A stretch of DNA of 60,408 nucleotides from Candidatus Woesearchaeota archaeon (GTDB lineage Archaea; Nanobdellota; Nanobdellia; Woesearchaeales; UBA10216). A model generated the notes under the pieces. It had not been told where the DNA came from and did not search any database. It worked only from the letters and a program-made list of their open reading frames with translations. The stretch lies in NCBI GenBank assembly GCA_016180085.1, contig JACPBX010000009.1, positions 1-60,408 on the forward strand, written 5' to 3'. Position 1 is the stretch's first letter. Each line of letters begins with the position of its first letter. This document shows, piece by piece, positions 16,734 through 24,017 of this stretch. The translations under genes were made by a program, and so were the position numbers.

Positions 16734-17288
16734 TCATACTTGCCCAAGGCGCTCGTAGAACCACTTGTTCATGTCATTGACAGCCCTGCCCAGGTAGTTG
16801 TCATCAACGAGCTTCTCAAGCGGCGTCTGCTGCCAAACGGCTCTTTCCTCTCCTTTGGTTACTGGCACGGATGGCAGGCTTCCTACTGGTTCCCACACTG
16901 CTCTGCCGTAGCGCCAGAGTATTCCCAATCTATGTGACAGAATCTCTTCTTCTGAGCAGCCAGGATAGTCCAGCATGTTAAACTCTCTGCCGCCTATAAA
17001 GATTTTCCAGCCGAGGCAGTCCTTAACTTCCTGCAGCTTCAGCAGGTGCACTGTGCCGTCTGGTTCCCATTTTAGCGCAGGCTGGCTTGGGCTGATGCTA
17101 GCCACAGCTACTGGCTGTTGGCCAATGTTATAGTTCTCAAGCCTGCCCGGCCCTGTCGCCGCTATTTTTATAAGGTGGATGCTGTCCGGGTAAACCACAC
17201 CAACCCTCATGCTTGGCTTCAGAGCATCTGCCGGCAGTGTTCGTCTTTCTCTCATATCCTGGTATAGCTCTCGCAAGTTAGTGTTCAT
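16734..17288 (-). CDS. Hypothetical protein (orphan)
   Basis: I do not recognise the family. The reading frame is open up to a TTG at 17390, but the best-placed start is ATG 17288, where GTGAGG lies about 9 nt upstream, giving 184 residues. ATG 17297 is an alternative. The product has no evident signal peptide, membrane segment or zinc motif. It is mixed alpha/beta with many Trp/Pro/Gly, such as LGWKIFIGGREFNMLDYPG and WRYGRAVWEPVG. It sits between pheS and the TrmB regulator, all on -. Likely lineage-specific. Confidence 0.6.
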   Translation of the reverse strand: MNTNLRELYQDMRERRTLPADALKPSMRVGVVYPDSIHLIKIAATGPGRLENYNIGQQPVAVASISPSQPALKWEPDGTVHLLKLQEVKDCLGWKIFIGGREFNMLDYPGCSEEEILSHRLGILWRYGRAVWEPVGSLPSVPVTKGEERAVWQQTPLEKLVDDNYLGRAVNDMNKWFYERLGQV

Positions 17289-17536
17289 TTCAATCATCCT
17301 CACATTAGCTGAATCAATCTCCCTCTTGTAAAGGGCGCATTTCAGAAATCTGCTCTTCACTCTTGAATCCAAACAGGCTTTTCGGGCCAAAGGAAGCGAA
17401 GCTTGAAGCAGAGAATTGTCTACGCAAAAGAAAAAGCAAAGGCAAACATTGATGTTGCTGTCATGGAAAGGGGGAAAAGAACTTGGTATTTAACCCTTAT
17501 GCATATATCATATAAAAAGTTAAGAAAAAATAAGGA

Positions 17537-18358
17537 TCAGGCCCTTCTCGCCACTTCGACAGCCGGCTTCATGCTTTTCCACGCTGCTTCAAAAAGGATT
17601 TCAAGGGCTGACGCGAAGAATGGCGTGTTTACCCAGATGCCCACGTCGTATGTTGGATGCACTTCTTTGTCGTCCATGACCATGAACATCATTTCCTTGC
17701 CATCAACTATGCAGAATCTGCCCTTTGCGTCAGTGTTCCTTACTTCCGCAACATCAGATATCATCTCAAGGGCCTGCTTGTTCTCCTTTGTAATCGGGGC
17801 AGCTATCCTTATCTTCACGCCCCTTTTCTTGACTTTTTCCATTGTTGGCTTTAGCCCCTCAATCTTTCTGAGGAATCCCTGGGAAGTCGTCATCAGCGTA
17901 ACTGTTTTCTCTGCGTTTTTAATCATGAGGTCAAGGTGGTTGTAGAGGTTGTGCCTTCCCTTAAGGCTGCCTGAAAGGTCTGATGGCTCAACAAGCTCGA
18001 TGCCCTGCTGGTGCAGCATTTTGAGCTCATCAACAATTTCTGTGTTCCTTACCTCGTCAAGCCGCTTTATTTTCTTTTCCGACTCTTCCTTCATGTGCTT
18101 TTTAACCCTTTCAACAACCTCTGTCGGCTGCACTGCAAGGTATTTTATTGGCTTCCCGAACTTCATTATGACAAAGCCTTTCTTCTCAAGGCTTTCGAGA
18201 ACATCATAACTCCTGCTTCTGGGAACGTTGGCTATATCCGACAATTCGCCGGCAGTTGCAACCCCTCTTGACAGGAGTGCGGTCCAGATCTTGACTTCGT
18301 AAAGGTTAAGCGAGAAATAAGTGCGCAGCTTACTGAGGAACTCTTCTTTGACAATCAT
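17537..18358 (-). CDS. TrmB-type transcriptional regulator (paralogue 1)
   Basis: TrmB-family regulator; characterised members bind sugars or other effectors and control carbon metabolism genes. An N-terminal winged helix (about residues 8-75) carries the recognition region VPRSRSYDVLESLEKKG, followed by a coiled linker and a C-terminal PLD-like/TrmB sensor domain with FCIVDGKEMMFMV and VGIWVNTPFF. Start ATG 18358 is preferred because GGAGGCG (18364-18370) sits just upstream; the frame extends to 18448 without a good site. It diverges from the acyl-CoA synthetase gene, and perfect palindromes lie between them. A second copy lies at 50010-50807. Confidence 0.86.
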   Translation of the reverse strand: MIVKEEFLSKLRTYFSLNLYEVKIWTALLSRGVATAGELSDIANVPRSRSYDVLESLEKKGFVIMKFGKPIKYLAVQPTEVVERVKKHMKEESEKKIKRLDEVRNTEIVDELKMLHQQGIELVEPSDLSGSLKGRHNLYNHLDLMIKNAEKTVTLMTTSQGFLRKIEGLKPTMEKVKKRGVKIRIAAPITKENKQALEMISDVAEVRNTDAKGRFCIVDGKEMMFMVMDDKEVHPTYDVGIWVNTPFFASALEILFEAAWKSMKPAVEVARRA

Positions 18359-18363
18359 TTGAA

Positions 18364-18370
18364 CGCCTCC
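18364..18370 (-). promoter_or_regulatory. Ribosome binding site deciding the TrmB1 start
   Basis: GGAGGCG on the minus strand, about 5 nt before ATG 18358. It decides against the longer frame to 18448. Confidence 0.7.
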
Positions 18371-18421
18371 AACAATTAACCGGGGGTGAATTGGCAACAC
18401 TACTATTAATATGTTACGCTT

Positions 18422-18442
18422 TTTTACTGCGGTGCAGTAAAA
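18422..18442. promoter_or_regulatory. Perfect palindromic operator candidate 1
   Basis: Inverted repeat with 9-bp arms TTTTACTGC and GCAGTAAAA around a 3-nt spacer GGT. It lies between the divergent TrmB1 and acyl-CoA synthetase genes, upstream of the likely TrmB1 TATA element (about 18404-18415 on -). Size and symmetry fit a dimeric winged-helix regulator; TrmB1 itself is the obvious candidate (inference). Confidence 0.6.
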
Positions 18443-18452
18443 CAGCATACTA

Positions 18453-18469
18453 TTACTGCGGCACAGTAA
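18453..18469. promoter_or_regulatory. Palindromic operator candidate 2
   Basis: TTACTGC-GGC-ACAGTAA, a second copy of the preceding palindrome with one mismatch between arms. The centre is 29 bp from that of copy 1, close to three helical turns. Paired near-identical dyads argue for a real binding site rather than chance. Confidence 0.55.
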
Positions 18470-18553
18470 AATGCCCCCAATGCTAACTCACTCATAACTA
18501 ATATTTAAAGCTTTACCCTTGTGCGCCAACCTGAAGAACCTGGTTTGAACAAG

Positions 18554-18563
18554 TTTTAAATAA
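18554..18563 (+). promoter_or_regulatory. TATA box of the acyl-CoA synthetase gene
   Basis: TTTTAAATAA centred about 27 nt before ATG 18586, with no Shine-Dalgarno, so a leaderless transcript is likely. The palindromes lie 85-130 nt upstream of this element's gene start. Confidence 0.6.
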
Positions 18564-18585
18564 TTAGGGGTCAGGTTAAAGACGC

Positions 18586-20850
18586 ATGGCTCAAGCAACA
18601 GCAGCCGGGACAGCACCATCCAAGCCAGTTGCCTTTTCAAAAGCCCTTGCCCTCTTAAGGGGCTGTGGAGTCGATTTTTGTGAAACAGCCCTTGTTGGCA
18701 ATGAGGAAGAGGCTCTCGCTGCAGCCTCTAAGCTGGGCTTTCCCGTTTTCCTCAAGGATGTTTCTGTTCCTGCATGTGTGAGTGCTGTTCACAAATATAA
18801 AGCAGGGCTTGTGTTGAGGGCTGACGGCCAGGAGTCATTAGCGAAGGCATACGGGAGCCTTGAGGCCGCCCACGGCAGCCTTGTCAAGAAAAGACTTCTT
18901 GAGAAAAAATTGACTGTTGCCATACAAAAAGAAGTTTCGGGCATTGAGTGCCTGGTTGGCGCCAAGCGCGATCCATCTTTTGGCTGTATTGTGCTGTTCG
19001 GATCAGGCGGGATTTCTGCCGAGGAGCTTGGTGATGTCACGCTGCGCCTCTGCCCAATTGGCAGTGCTGAAGCAGAACTAATGATTAAGGGGACAAGGGT
19101 TTACAGCCGCATAAGCAAACTAAAGGGTAATGGATTGCTGTTGCGGAAGCTGGCTGATGCTGTTGCTGCGGTTTCCAACCTGATTGAAGGCCATCCCGAA
19201 ATATCCGAGCTTGACATGAACCCTTTGCTTGTTGATGAATCTCAAGAAAGGGTTGTGGCTGTTGACGCCAGGATGGTTTATTCTGCCTCAAAAAAGCTGA
19301 CTGGGAAAAATAAAAGGGCTGCTGCCACAAAAAAGGGCAAACCGGCTGATTGGAAATCGGCTGCGGTTTCGCGGTTCTTTGGCCCTGCTTCAATCGCGCT
19401 GCTAGGCGCCTCCCGGGACAAGGAGTCTGTCGGCCAGGCAATAATGCGCAACCTGACACTGGGCTGCGTTCACCGCTGCGAATACTGCAGGCCATTTTTT
19501 GGCAAGATTTTCCCGGTCAACCCATTTGCAACAGAGATTCTGGGCATAAAGTGCTATCCCTCCATAACAGCAGTGCCTGAGCCAGTTGATATCGCGATAA
19601 TAGCTCTGCCAAGCCATCTTGTGCTTGGTGCTGTTGAGGAATGCATCAAAAAGAAGACCAAGGCAGCGATTATAATAAGCGCCGGCTTCGGGGAGTTCAA
19701 CGAGGAGGGGAAGAGGCTGCAGTTAAAGATTGCTGAAAAGCTTGAGAAGGCTGGGATTTTGTTGCTGGGCCCGAACTGCCTTGGCATAATCAGGCCGCAG
19801 AACAACCTTAATGCCAGTTTTGCGCCGAGCACGCCCCCAAGGGGCAACATCGCCTTTGTAAGCCAGTCTGGGGCTTTGGCTGACAGCGTCATTGACTGGT
19901 CAATCCAGGCAAGGTATGGTTTCAGCTCTGTGATAAGCTACGGGAACAAGGCCATGCTTGACTGCTATGACTTTTTTGATTTTTTGGCAACTGATGAGGA
20001 GACCAGGGCTGTCGCGATTTATCTTGAGGGCGTTAACAGCGGCAGTGCATTCTTCGAAAGGCTTAAAGCGCTCGTGGCAAAGAAGCCTGTTGTCATACTG
20101 AAAGGCGGCAGGACAGGTTCAGGGATGGCTGCGGCGGCAACCCATACTGCATCACTGGCTGGCGACGCCAGAATATTCGAGGCTGCTGTCCGGCAGTCTG
20201 GCGCTGTGCTTGTTGATACTGTTGAGGAGCTTTTTGACCTGGCGAAGGTTTTGGCCGAGCAGCCGGTATGTGAAGGCAATGGAATAGGAGTTATTACCAA
20301 TGGTGGTGGCTGCGGGGTAATATGCTCGGACTACTGTGAGGAGCTTGGTGTTAAACTTCCGCAGCTGCAGAAGGGCATCCTGAAGGCATTTGACAAAAGC
20401 GGCATAATGCACCCTGCCTATTCAAGAAGAAACCCTCTTGACATTGTGGGCGATGCCCTCCCCGACAGGTATGGACTTGCAGCAAGCGCATTGCTGGAAG
20501 AGCCCTACATTCACGGCCTTATTGTTATACAAACAATGCAGGCAATGACAAACCCCGTCCTGGATGCCAAAGTTATTGTTGACGCTCACAGGCAATTCCA
20601 GGGCAAGCCAATCATAAGCTGCTTCATGGGCGGAAGATTCAGCAAAAAAGGCATGCACTACCTTGACAACATGCACATTCCGGACTTCAACGACATAAGA
20701 AAGGCTGTGGTTGCCATGAAAGCGCTTATAGACCGGGGGGAATTCATGATAAGGCTACAAAAAGCAGAGGCCGCGGCAGCTTCAGCCGCTGCCGGTGCAA
20801 CAGTAACAAAGGGCAGAAAGAAAAGAAAGCAGGCGGGAAAACGGCGTTAA
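18586..20850 (+). CDS. acd: ADP-forming acyl/acetyl-CoA synthetase, fused beta-alpha
   Basis: Converts acyl-CoA + ADP + Pi to acid + CoA + ATP, the substrate-level phosphorylation step in many fermentative archaea. Residues about 1-240 are the ATP-grasp (beta) part, with SELDMNPLLVD; after a basic linker, residues about 260-730 are the CoA-binding and ligase (alpha) part. His520 in ATHTASLAG corresponds to the phosphorylated alpha-subunit histidine. Order is beta then alpha, the reverse of the common alpha-beta fusion. The CoA-binding domain contains a Cys triad C294-x3-C298-x2-C301, where relatives usually have a Gly-rich turn. The C-terminus is an Ala/Lys-rich tail. Substrate cannot be read from sequence. 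Adjacent divergent TrmB regulator suggests regulated central metabolism. Confidence 0.92.
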   Translation: MAQATAAGTAPSKPVAFSKALALLRGCGVDFCETALVGNEEEALAAASKLGFPVFLKDVSVPACVSAVHKYKAGLVLRADGQESLAKAYGSLEAAHGSLVKKRLLEKKLTVAIQKEVSGIECLVGAKRDPSFGCIVLFGSGGISAEELGDVTLRLCPIGSAEAELMIKGTRVYSRISKLKGNGLLLRKLADAVAAVSNLIEGHPEISELDMNPLLVDESQERVVAVDARMVYSASKKLTGKNKRAAATKKGKPADWKSAAVSRFFGPASIALLGASRDKESVGQAIMRNLTLGCVHRCEYCRPFFGKIFPVNPFATEILGIKCYPSITAVPEPVDIAIIALPSHLVLGAVEECIKKKTKAAIIISAGFGEFNEEGKRLQLKIAEKLEKAGILLLGPNCLGIIRPQNNLNASFAPSTPPRGNIAFVSQSGALADSVIDWSIQARYGFSSVISYGNKAMLDCYDFFDFLATDEETRAVAIYLEGVNSGSAFFERLKALVAKKPVVILKGGRTGSGMAAAATHTASLAGDARIFEAAVRQSGAVLVDTVEELFDLAKVLAEQPVCEGNGIGVITNGGGCGVICSDYCEELGVKLPQLQKGILKAFDKSGIMHPAYSRRNPLDIVGDALPDRYGLAASALLEEPYIHGLIVIQTMQAMTNPVLDAKVIVDAHRQFQGKPIISCFMGGRFSKKGMHYLDNMHIPDFNDIRKAVVAMKALIDRGEFMIRLQKAEAAAASAAAGATVTKGRKKRKQAGKRR

Positions 20851-20857
20851 TCTTGCG

Positions 20858-21892
20858 TTAGTAAACCTTATATCTTAAAATTGCCGCCATTCCACCAAGC
20901 GCGTCAAGCTTCTGGCCCGCAGCATTCTCTGAATTGATTATGAATACCCTGCCTCCTTTGTCTTCAACCGCTTTCATTAGCAATTCGCTGTCCGGGTTGT
21001 TGTAAACCTTGACATCTGTAATCAGAAGCTTTTCAACTGCGGCTGCTTCAACTGCCTGCTCAACCTCCTTGGCCCCATAAGCGGCTTTGCCGTCTTTGGC
21101 AATCTCGGCCATTGCCTCATCAACCAGCTTCGTCTCCTTTGCAGCCATGGCGGTTGCCAGGACCGTCTCCATCTCGGGCCTTTTCAGCACTTCGTCTATG
21201 GCATTTTCGCTTACGCTGCTGCACGCAGACATTATGACCTTGCCTTTCAGGGCTGCTGCCTTTACGTCGCTGTTAAGCTCGTTCATTAGCTCTTCCTTCC
21301 AGAAAGCCGGGCTCGCTAGGACTATTTTGTCCGGCTTGCTCCTGTCATCGTAGTCCTTTACCGCTGCTATTATCTCTCTGTAGAAGTTGGTGACGGTTGC
21401 TGTGCTGTAGTCCTTTTTCCTCACCTTTCCCTTCAGCTCGGCAATTACATCGTAACCCCGCGCTTTCAGCCTGGCAAGAAGGCAGCTTTCCCTGTCAAAC
21501 ACGACTATCAAAACCTTAAGCTGCTGCTGTGTTGCCTGGCTCAGCCTGTCAAGCTGGTATTTCTGCCACCGTTCCTTTATAATCGTTAAGGCTTCCCCAG
21601 GCTCAACCGCTATTGTGTGGTGCGCCCCTTTTGGAACATCTTCTTTCAGCTCGGTTGTTTTGCCGCTCAACCTGAGCGCCTGGTCCTTGAACTCAACCCC
21701 CTCGACTGCCACAGAGAGGACATATTGCTTCTTCACAGCCTCCTCTGAAGAGCCAAGCCTGACCTTGCGCGTTGTTCTACCTGTTACAGTATCGCCCTTC
21801 ACGACTGTCTGGTTCAGAAGCCACAGGTCGTCAAGGCTCTGAGCCTGCACAACAATCTTTCCGCGCTTCAAATCCTTCTTTAGTATTTTCAT
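20858..21892 (-). CDS. pelA: aPelota (Dom34-like ribosome rescue factor)
   Basis: Archaeal Pelota, which with aEF1-alpha enters the A site of stalled ribosomes, paired with ABCE1 for recycling. The 344 residues show the Sm-like N-terminal domain (starting MKILKKDLKRGKI, with GDTVTGRTTRKV), the central eRF1-like domain and the C-terminal domain (LLITDVKVY ... KGGRVFIINSENAAGQKLDALGG). No GGQ motif, as expected for Pelota. Start at ATG 21892 fits the family N-terminus; the frame runs open to 21949. Convergent with the acyl-CoA synthetase gene, 7-nt gap. Confidence 0.95.
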   Translation of the reverse strand: MKILKKDLKRGKIVVQAQSLDDLWLLNQTVVKGDTVTGRTTRKVRLGSSEEAVKKQYVLSVAVEGVEFKDQALRLSGKTTELKEDVPKGAHHTIAVEPGEALTIIKERWQKYQLDRLSQATQQQLKVLIVVFDRESCLLARLKARGYDVIAELKGKVRKKDYSTATVTNFYREIIAAVKDYDDRSKPDKIVLASPAFWKEELMNELNSDVKAAALKGKVIMSACSSVSENAIDEVLKRPEMETVLATAMAAKETKLVDEAMAEIAKDGKAAYGAKEVEQAVEAAAVEKLLITDVKVYNNPDSELLMKAVEDKGGRVFIINSENAAGQKLDALGGMAAILRYKVY

Positions 21893-21967
21893 TTGGCACC
21901 AGTGGCAGTAACAAGGCTGCAGGGGCAGGAGCTTGGTTGCTGCAAACATGCAAAGGTTAAGAAAACA

Positions 21968-21980
21968 TTTAAATATATAT
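21968..21980. promoter_or_regulatory. TATA-like element between Pelota and the exported protein
   Basis: TTTAAATATATAT, preceded by GAAAACA. Its left part is 22-30 nt upstream of ATG 21998 on +. On the - strand it is about 80 nt from the pelota start, which would give a longer leader. The GGAGG at 21986-21990, 7 nt before ATG 21998, supports that start if the transcript has a short leader. Confidence 0.5.
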
Positions 21981-21997
21981 CTACTGGAGGAAAGTGC

Positions 21998-23209
21998 ATG
22001 AAATGTTTCGGAAAAAGGGCACAGACCCCGCCAGGCGTTCCTACGGGCGCTAATGCCGCAATCCTTATCTTCGTGATTGCAGCCTTCATCCTTATGTACA
22101 TCCTCTTCCTTCCGAAGGAGGAACAGAGGAAGCTTCTTGAAAAGGAAACAACAACGGTCACTGCCAAGACGCCTGGCTCACTGCCCGGCTCTACATTGCT
22201 TAGCGAGAAGCCCGGAACATTGACCAGGCTTAAGGAGAGGGAGTTTGACCACGGCATACCTTCCTTTAATCTCTTTACAAAGAAGGAAGATACTGCCCTG
22301 AAATCAGTTGATTCCGTCTATGTTGAGGAGTCAAGGGGCGTAAGCAAGAAGAAAACCGTAATTCTCGCTGTGAGGGATAAGGTTGAAAACGCAAAATTAA
22401 GCTTTACAGTCAATGACCACAAGGGCAACATCATGATAAAGCTTAACGACAACGAGCTGTTCACCGGCGAAGTTGACAGCTTTACCGAGCCGTTGAGCCT
22501 TGAGCTTGAGGAGGAAAACCTGTTTGAGTTCTCCACAGAGCCCGTGCCCTGGTATAAGCCCTTTTCAAAAAACTTCTATGACATCAGGGCTGTTAAGGTA
22601 ACAGCCACTGTTGAAAGGATTGAGAACAAGGAGGCTTTGCAGACGTTCATAATAGGAGAGGAAGAGGGCAACCTGCTGTCAGAGGCAACCCTGAGCTATT
22701 TTGTTGATTGCAATGTCAAGGACGTCGGCAGGCTCGTCATATACCTGAATGGGAACCTGCTTGCCTCGAAGGTGCCTGACTGCGGCAGTGCTGAGAAGTG
22801 GCAGATTGACCCTGCCGACCTTGCAGCCGGGAAGAACGAGCTGAAGTTCGTAGCAGAGAAGGGCACATACCTGCTGGACAGGATACTTCTCAGGACAAAG
22901 CTGAAAGAACCCATATTCCCTGTTTACTTCTTCACAACCAACAGCACGGTGTTCAGGAGGATAGAAAACAACACCATAAACTCATCGCTGAGCATAAGGT
23001 TTGTTGACGACAAGGAGCGCAAAACCGCAACCCTGGAGATAAACGACCAGAAGACAAGGCTTGACACCAGGGCTGCGAATTACTCGAAGAACATAGATTC
23101 CTTCCTGGTTGAGGGCTCCAACTTCATCAGGATAGTGCCTGAAACCACCCTCAACATAGTGGAGCTTAAGGTCATTCTTGACTGCAGGAAGATAGAGGAG
23201 TGCAGCTGA
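21998..23209 (+). CDS. Single-pass membrane-anchored exported protein, unknown function
   Basis: Family not recognised. From ATG 21998 (GGAGG 7 nt upstream) the 403 residues have a short Cys/Pro-containing cytoplasmic N-terminus, one membrane segment (about residues 18-38, AAILIFVIAAFILMYILFLP) and a large outer part of predicted beta structure. That part shows repeated segments of the type 'LSFTVNDHKGNIMIKLND' and 'LVIYLNGNLLASKV'. Near residues 308-365 it has four N-x-S/T sequons (NST, NNT, NSS, NYS), compatible with archaeal N-glycosylation. It opens the accessory surface-protein region up to 30 kb. Confidence 0.72.
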   Translation: MKCFGKRAQTPPGVPTGANAAILIFVIAAFILMYILFLPKEEQRKLLEKETTTVTAKTPGSLPGSTLLSEKPGTLTRLKEREFDHGIPSFNLFTKKEDTALKSVDSVYVEESRGVSKKKTVILAVRDKVENAKLSFTVNDHKGNIMIKLNDNELFTGEVDSFTEPLSLELEEENLFEFSTEPVPWYKPFSKNFYDIRAVKVTATVERIENKEALQTFIIGEEEGNLLSEATLSYFVDCNVKDVGRLVIYLNGNLLASKVPDCGSAEKWQIDPADLAAGKNELKFVAEKGTYLLDRILLRTKLKEPIFPVYFFTTNSTVFRRIENNTINSSLSIRFVDDKERKTATLEINDQKTRLDTRAANYSKNIDSFLVEGSNFIRIVPETTLNIVELKVILDCRKIEECS

Positions 23210-23234
23210 TTAGGCTTGTTTTGTTCTAGAAACA

Positions 23235-23244
23235 TTTATATATA
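23235..23244 (+). promoter_or_regulatory. TATA box of the toxin-antitoxin operon
   Basis: TTTATATATA preceded by GAAACA, about 33 nt before the TTG start at 23272. GGTGA at 23267-23271 abuts the start codon region. Confidence 0.5.
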
Positions 23245-23271
23245 CAATAATATCTTCGTATATCTTGGTGA

Positions 23272-23490
23272 TTGTTTTTGCTTATTTACACTAAACATGC
23301 GTTGGAAAAGATTGACGCTTTAGGCTTTGAAAAAGAACAGATTGAAGCTGTAGTTAAGAAGGGCGTGAAGTGGAAAGAGGAAAAACGTGACATTTGGCAT
23401 GCAAATATGGGAAACATCGAAGTTGTGTTCGCAAAAAGCGATAATGATGTGGTTATAATAACCGTTTATGAAGCGAGGTGGGAAAAATGA
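23272..23490 (+). CDS. DUF4258-like protein, candidate toxin
   Basis: Small 72-residue protein resembling DUF4258 proteins: YTKHALEKIDALGFEKEQIEAVVKKG followed by short beta strands ending IITVYEARWEK. Such proteins are commonly the toxin partners of zinc-finger antitoxins and are related in fold to RelE/MqsR-like RNases; the activity here is inference. TTG at 23272 is the only reasonable start. The stop overlaps the ATG of the next gene (ATGA), the usual TA coupling. Confidence 0.72.
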   Translation: MFLLIYTKHALEKIDALGFEKEQIEAVVKKGVKWKEEKRDIWHANMGNIEVVFAKSDNDVVIITVYEARWEK

Positions 23491-23810
23491 AATGCGTATT
23501 TTGCAATGCGGCAACTGAAGAAAAGATGACTGACTACAAAGAAGTGGGCACGCACTTGGGCAGGTTCAAGGCTGAAGTATGCACGAAGTGCGGGGAGATT
23601 TTCTTCGACTCTGAAACAGCAGCAAAGATTCAAGCCAGGTCGAAGGAATTAGGTTTGTTTGGTTTGGCGAAGAGGGCAAAAGTTGCAGAGGTAGGCAATA
23701 GCATAGCTATAAGGGTGCCGAAACGCCTGGCAGAGTTTGTAGGATTAAAGAAGGGACAGGAGGTGCTAATAACACCTGAAGAAAAGAACAGGCTTAGTAT
23801 AGAAGTTTAG
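23487..23810 (+). CDS. YgiT-type zinc finger / AbrB-like antitoxin
   Basis: About 107 residues. The N-terminal half has two CxxC knuckles (CVFC and CTKCGEIFF), the MqsA/YgiT-type zinc finger. The C-terminal half is a swapped-hairpin AbrB/MazE domain (VAEVGNSIAIRVPKRLAEFVGLKKGQEVLITPEEKNRLSIEV) expected to bind the operon promoter. ATG 23487 overlaps the DUF4258 stop; the frame's GTG at 23478 is less likely. The TATA at 23235 is a likely autoregulated promoter (inference). Confidence 0.8.
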   Translation: MKCVFCNAATEEKMTDYKEVGTHLGRFKAEVCTKCGEIFFDSETAAKIQARSKELGLFGLAKRAKVAEVGNSIAIRVPKRLAEFVGLKKGQEVLITPEEKNRLSIEV

Positions 23811-23966
23811 GTGATAAAAACGCCAAAAATAACGAAAATAAAGAGCCCTTTAGAAAAAGCCGGGATGCTGGGAAAAGAGGAAGGCTTTACAACAGTTAAA
23901 GAGCTGCTGTGGCGATACGGGAATAAGTGTTTAGGGATAGCGCCGGAAAGAAAGGAAAAGGTTTAA
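23811..23966 (+). CDS. Small ORF directly after the antitoxin (51 aa)
   Basis: GTG immediately follows the antitoxin TAG. It encodes 51 residues, very basic (N-terminus VIKTPKITKIKSPLEK) with a middle segment GFTTVKELLWRYGNKCLGI that could be a short helix-turn-helix-like or amphipathic segment. No family recognised. The zero-nt junction and equal strand suggest co-translation; it might equally be a remnant. Too short for statistical support. Confidence 0.4.
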   Translation: MIKTPKITKIKSPLEKAGMLGKEEGFTTVKELLWRYGNKCLGIAPERKEKV

Positions 23967-24017
23967 AACTCCGTCAGCCAAGAGTAACTGAGTGATTGAC
24001 AAAATGAGGTGTAAGTA

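Noticed and set aside
16734-17390. Longest start TTG 17390 for the orphan
   Set aside because: A better ribosome binding site (GTGAGG) lies before ATG 17288; the extra N-terminal residues show no domain.
17403-17945. 180-aa ORF antisense to TrmB paralogue 1
   Set aside because: It lies opposite a clear TrmB gene, has no family signal and no ribosome binding site.
19464-19490. Radical SAM enzyme signature
   Set aside because: The C-x3-C-x2-C lies inside the CoA-binding domain of an ADP-forming synthetase; no radical SAM barrel is present.
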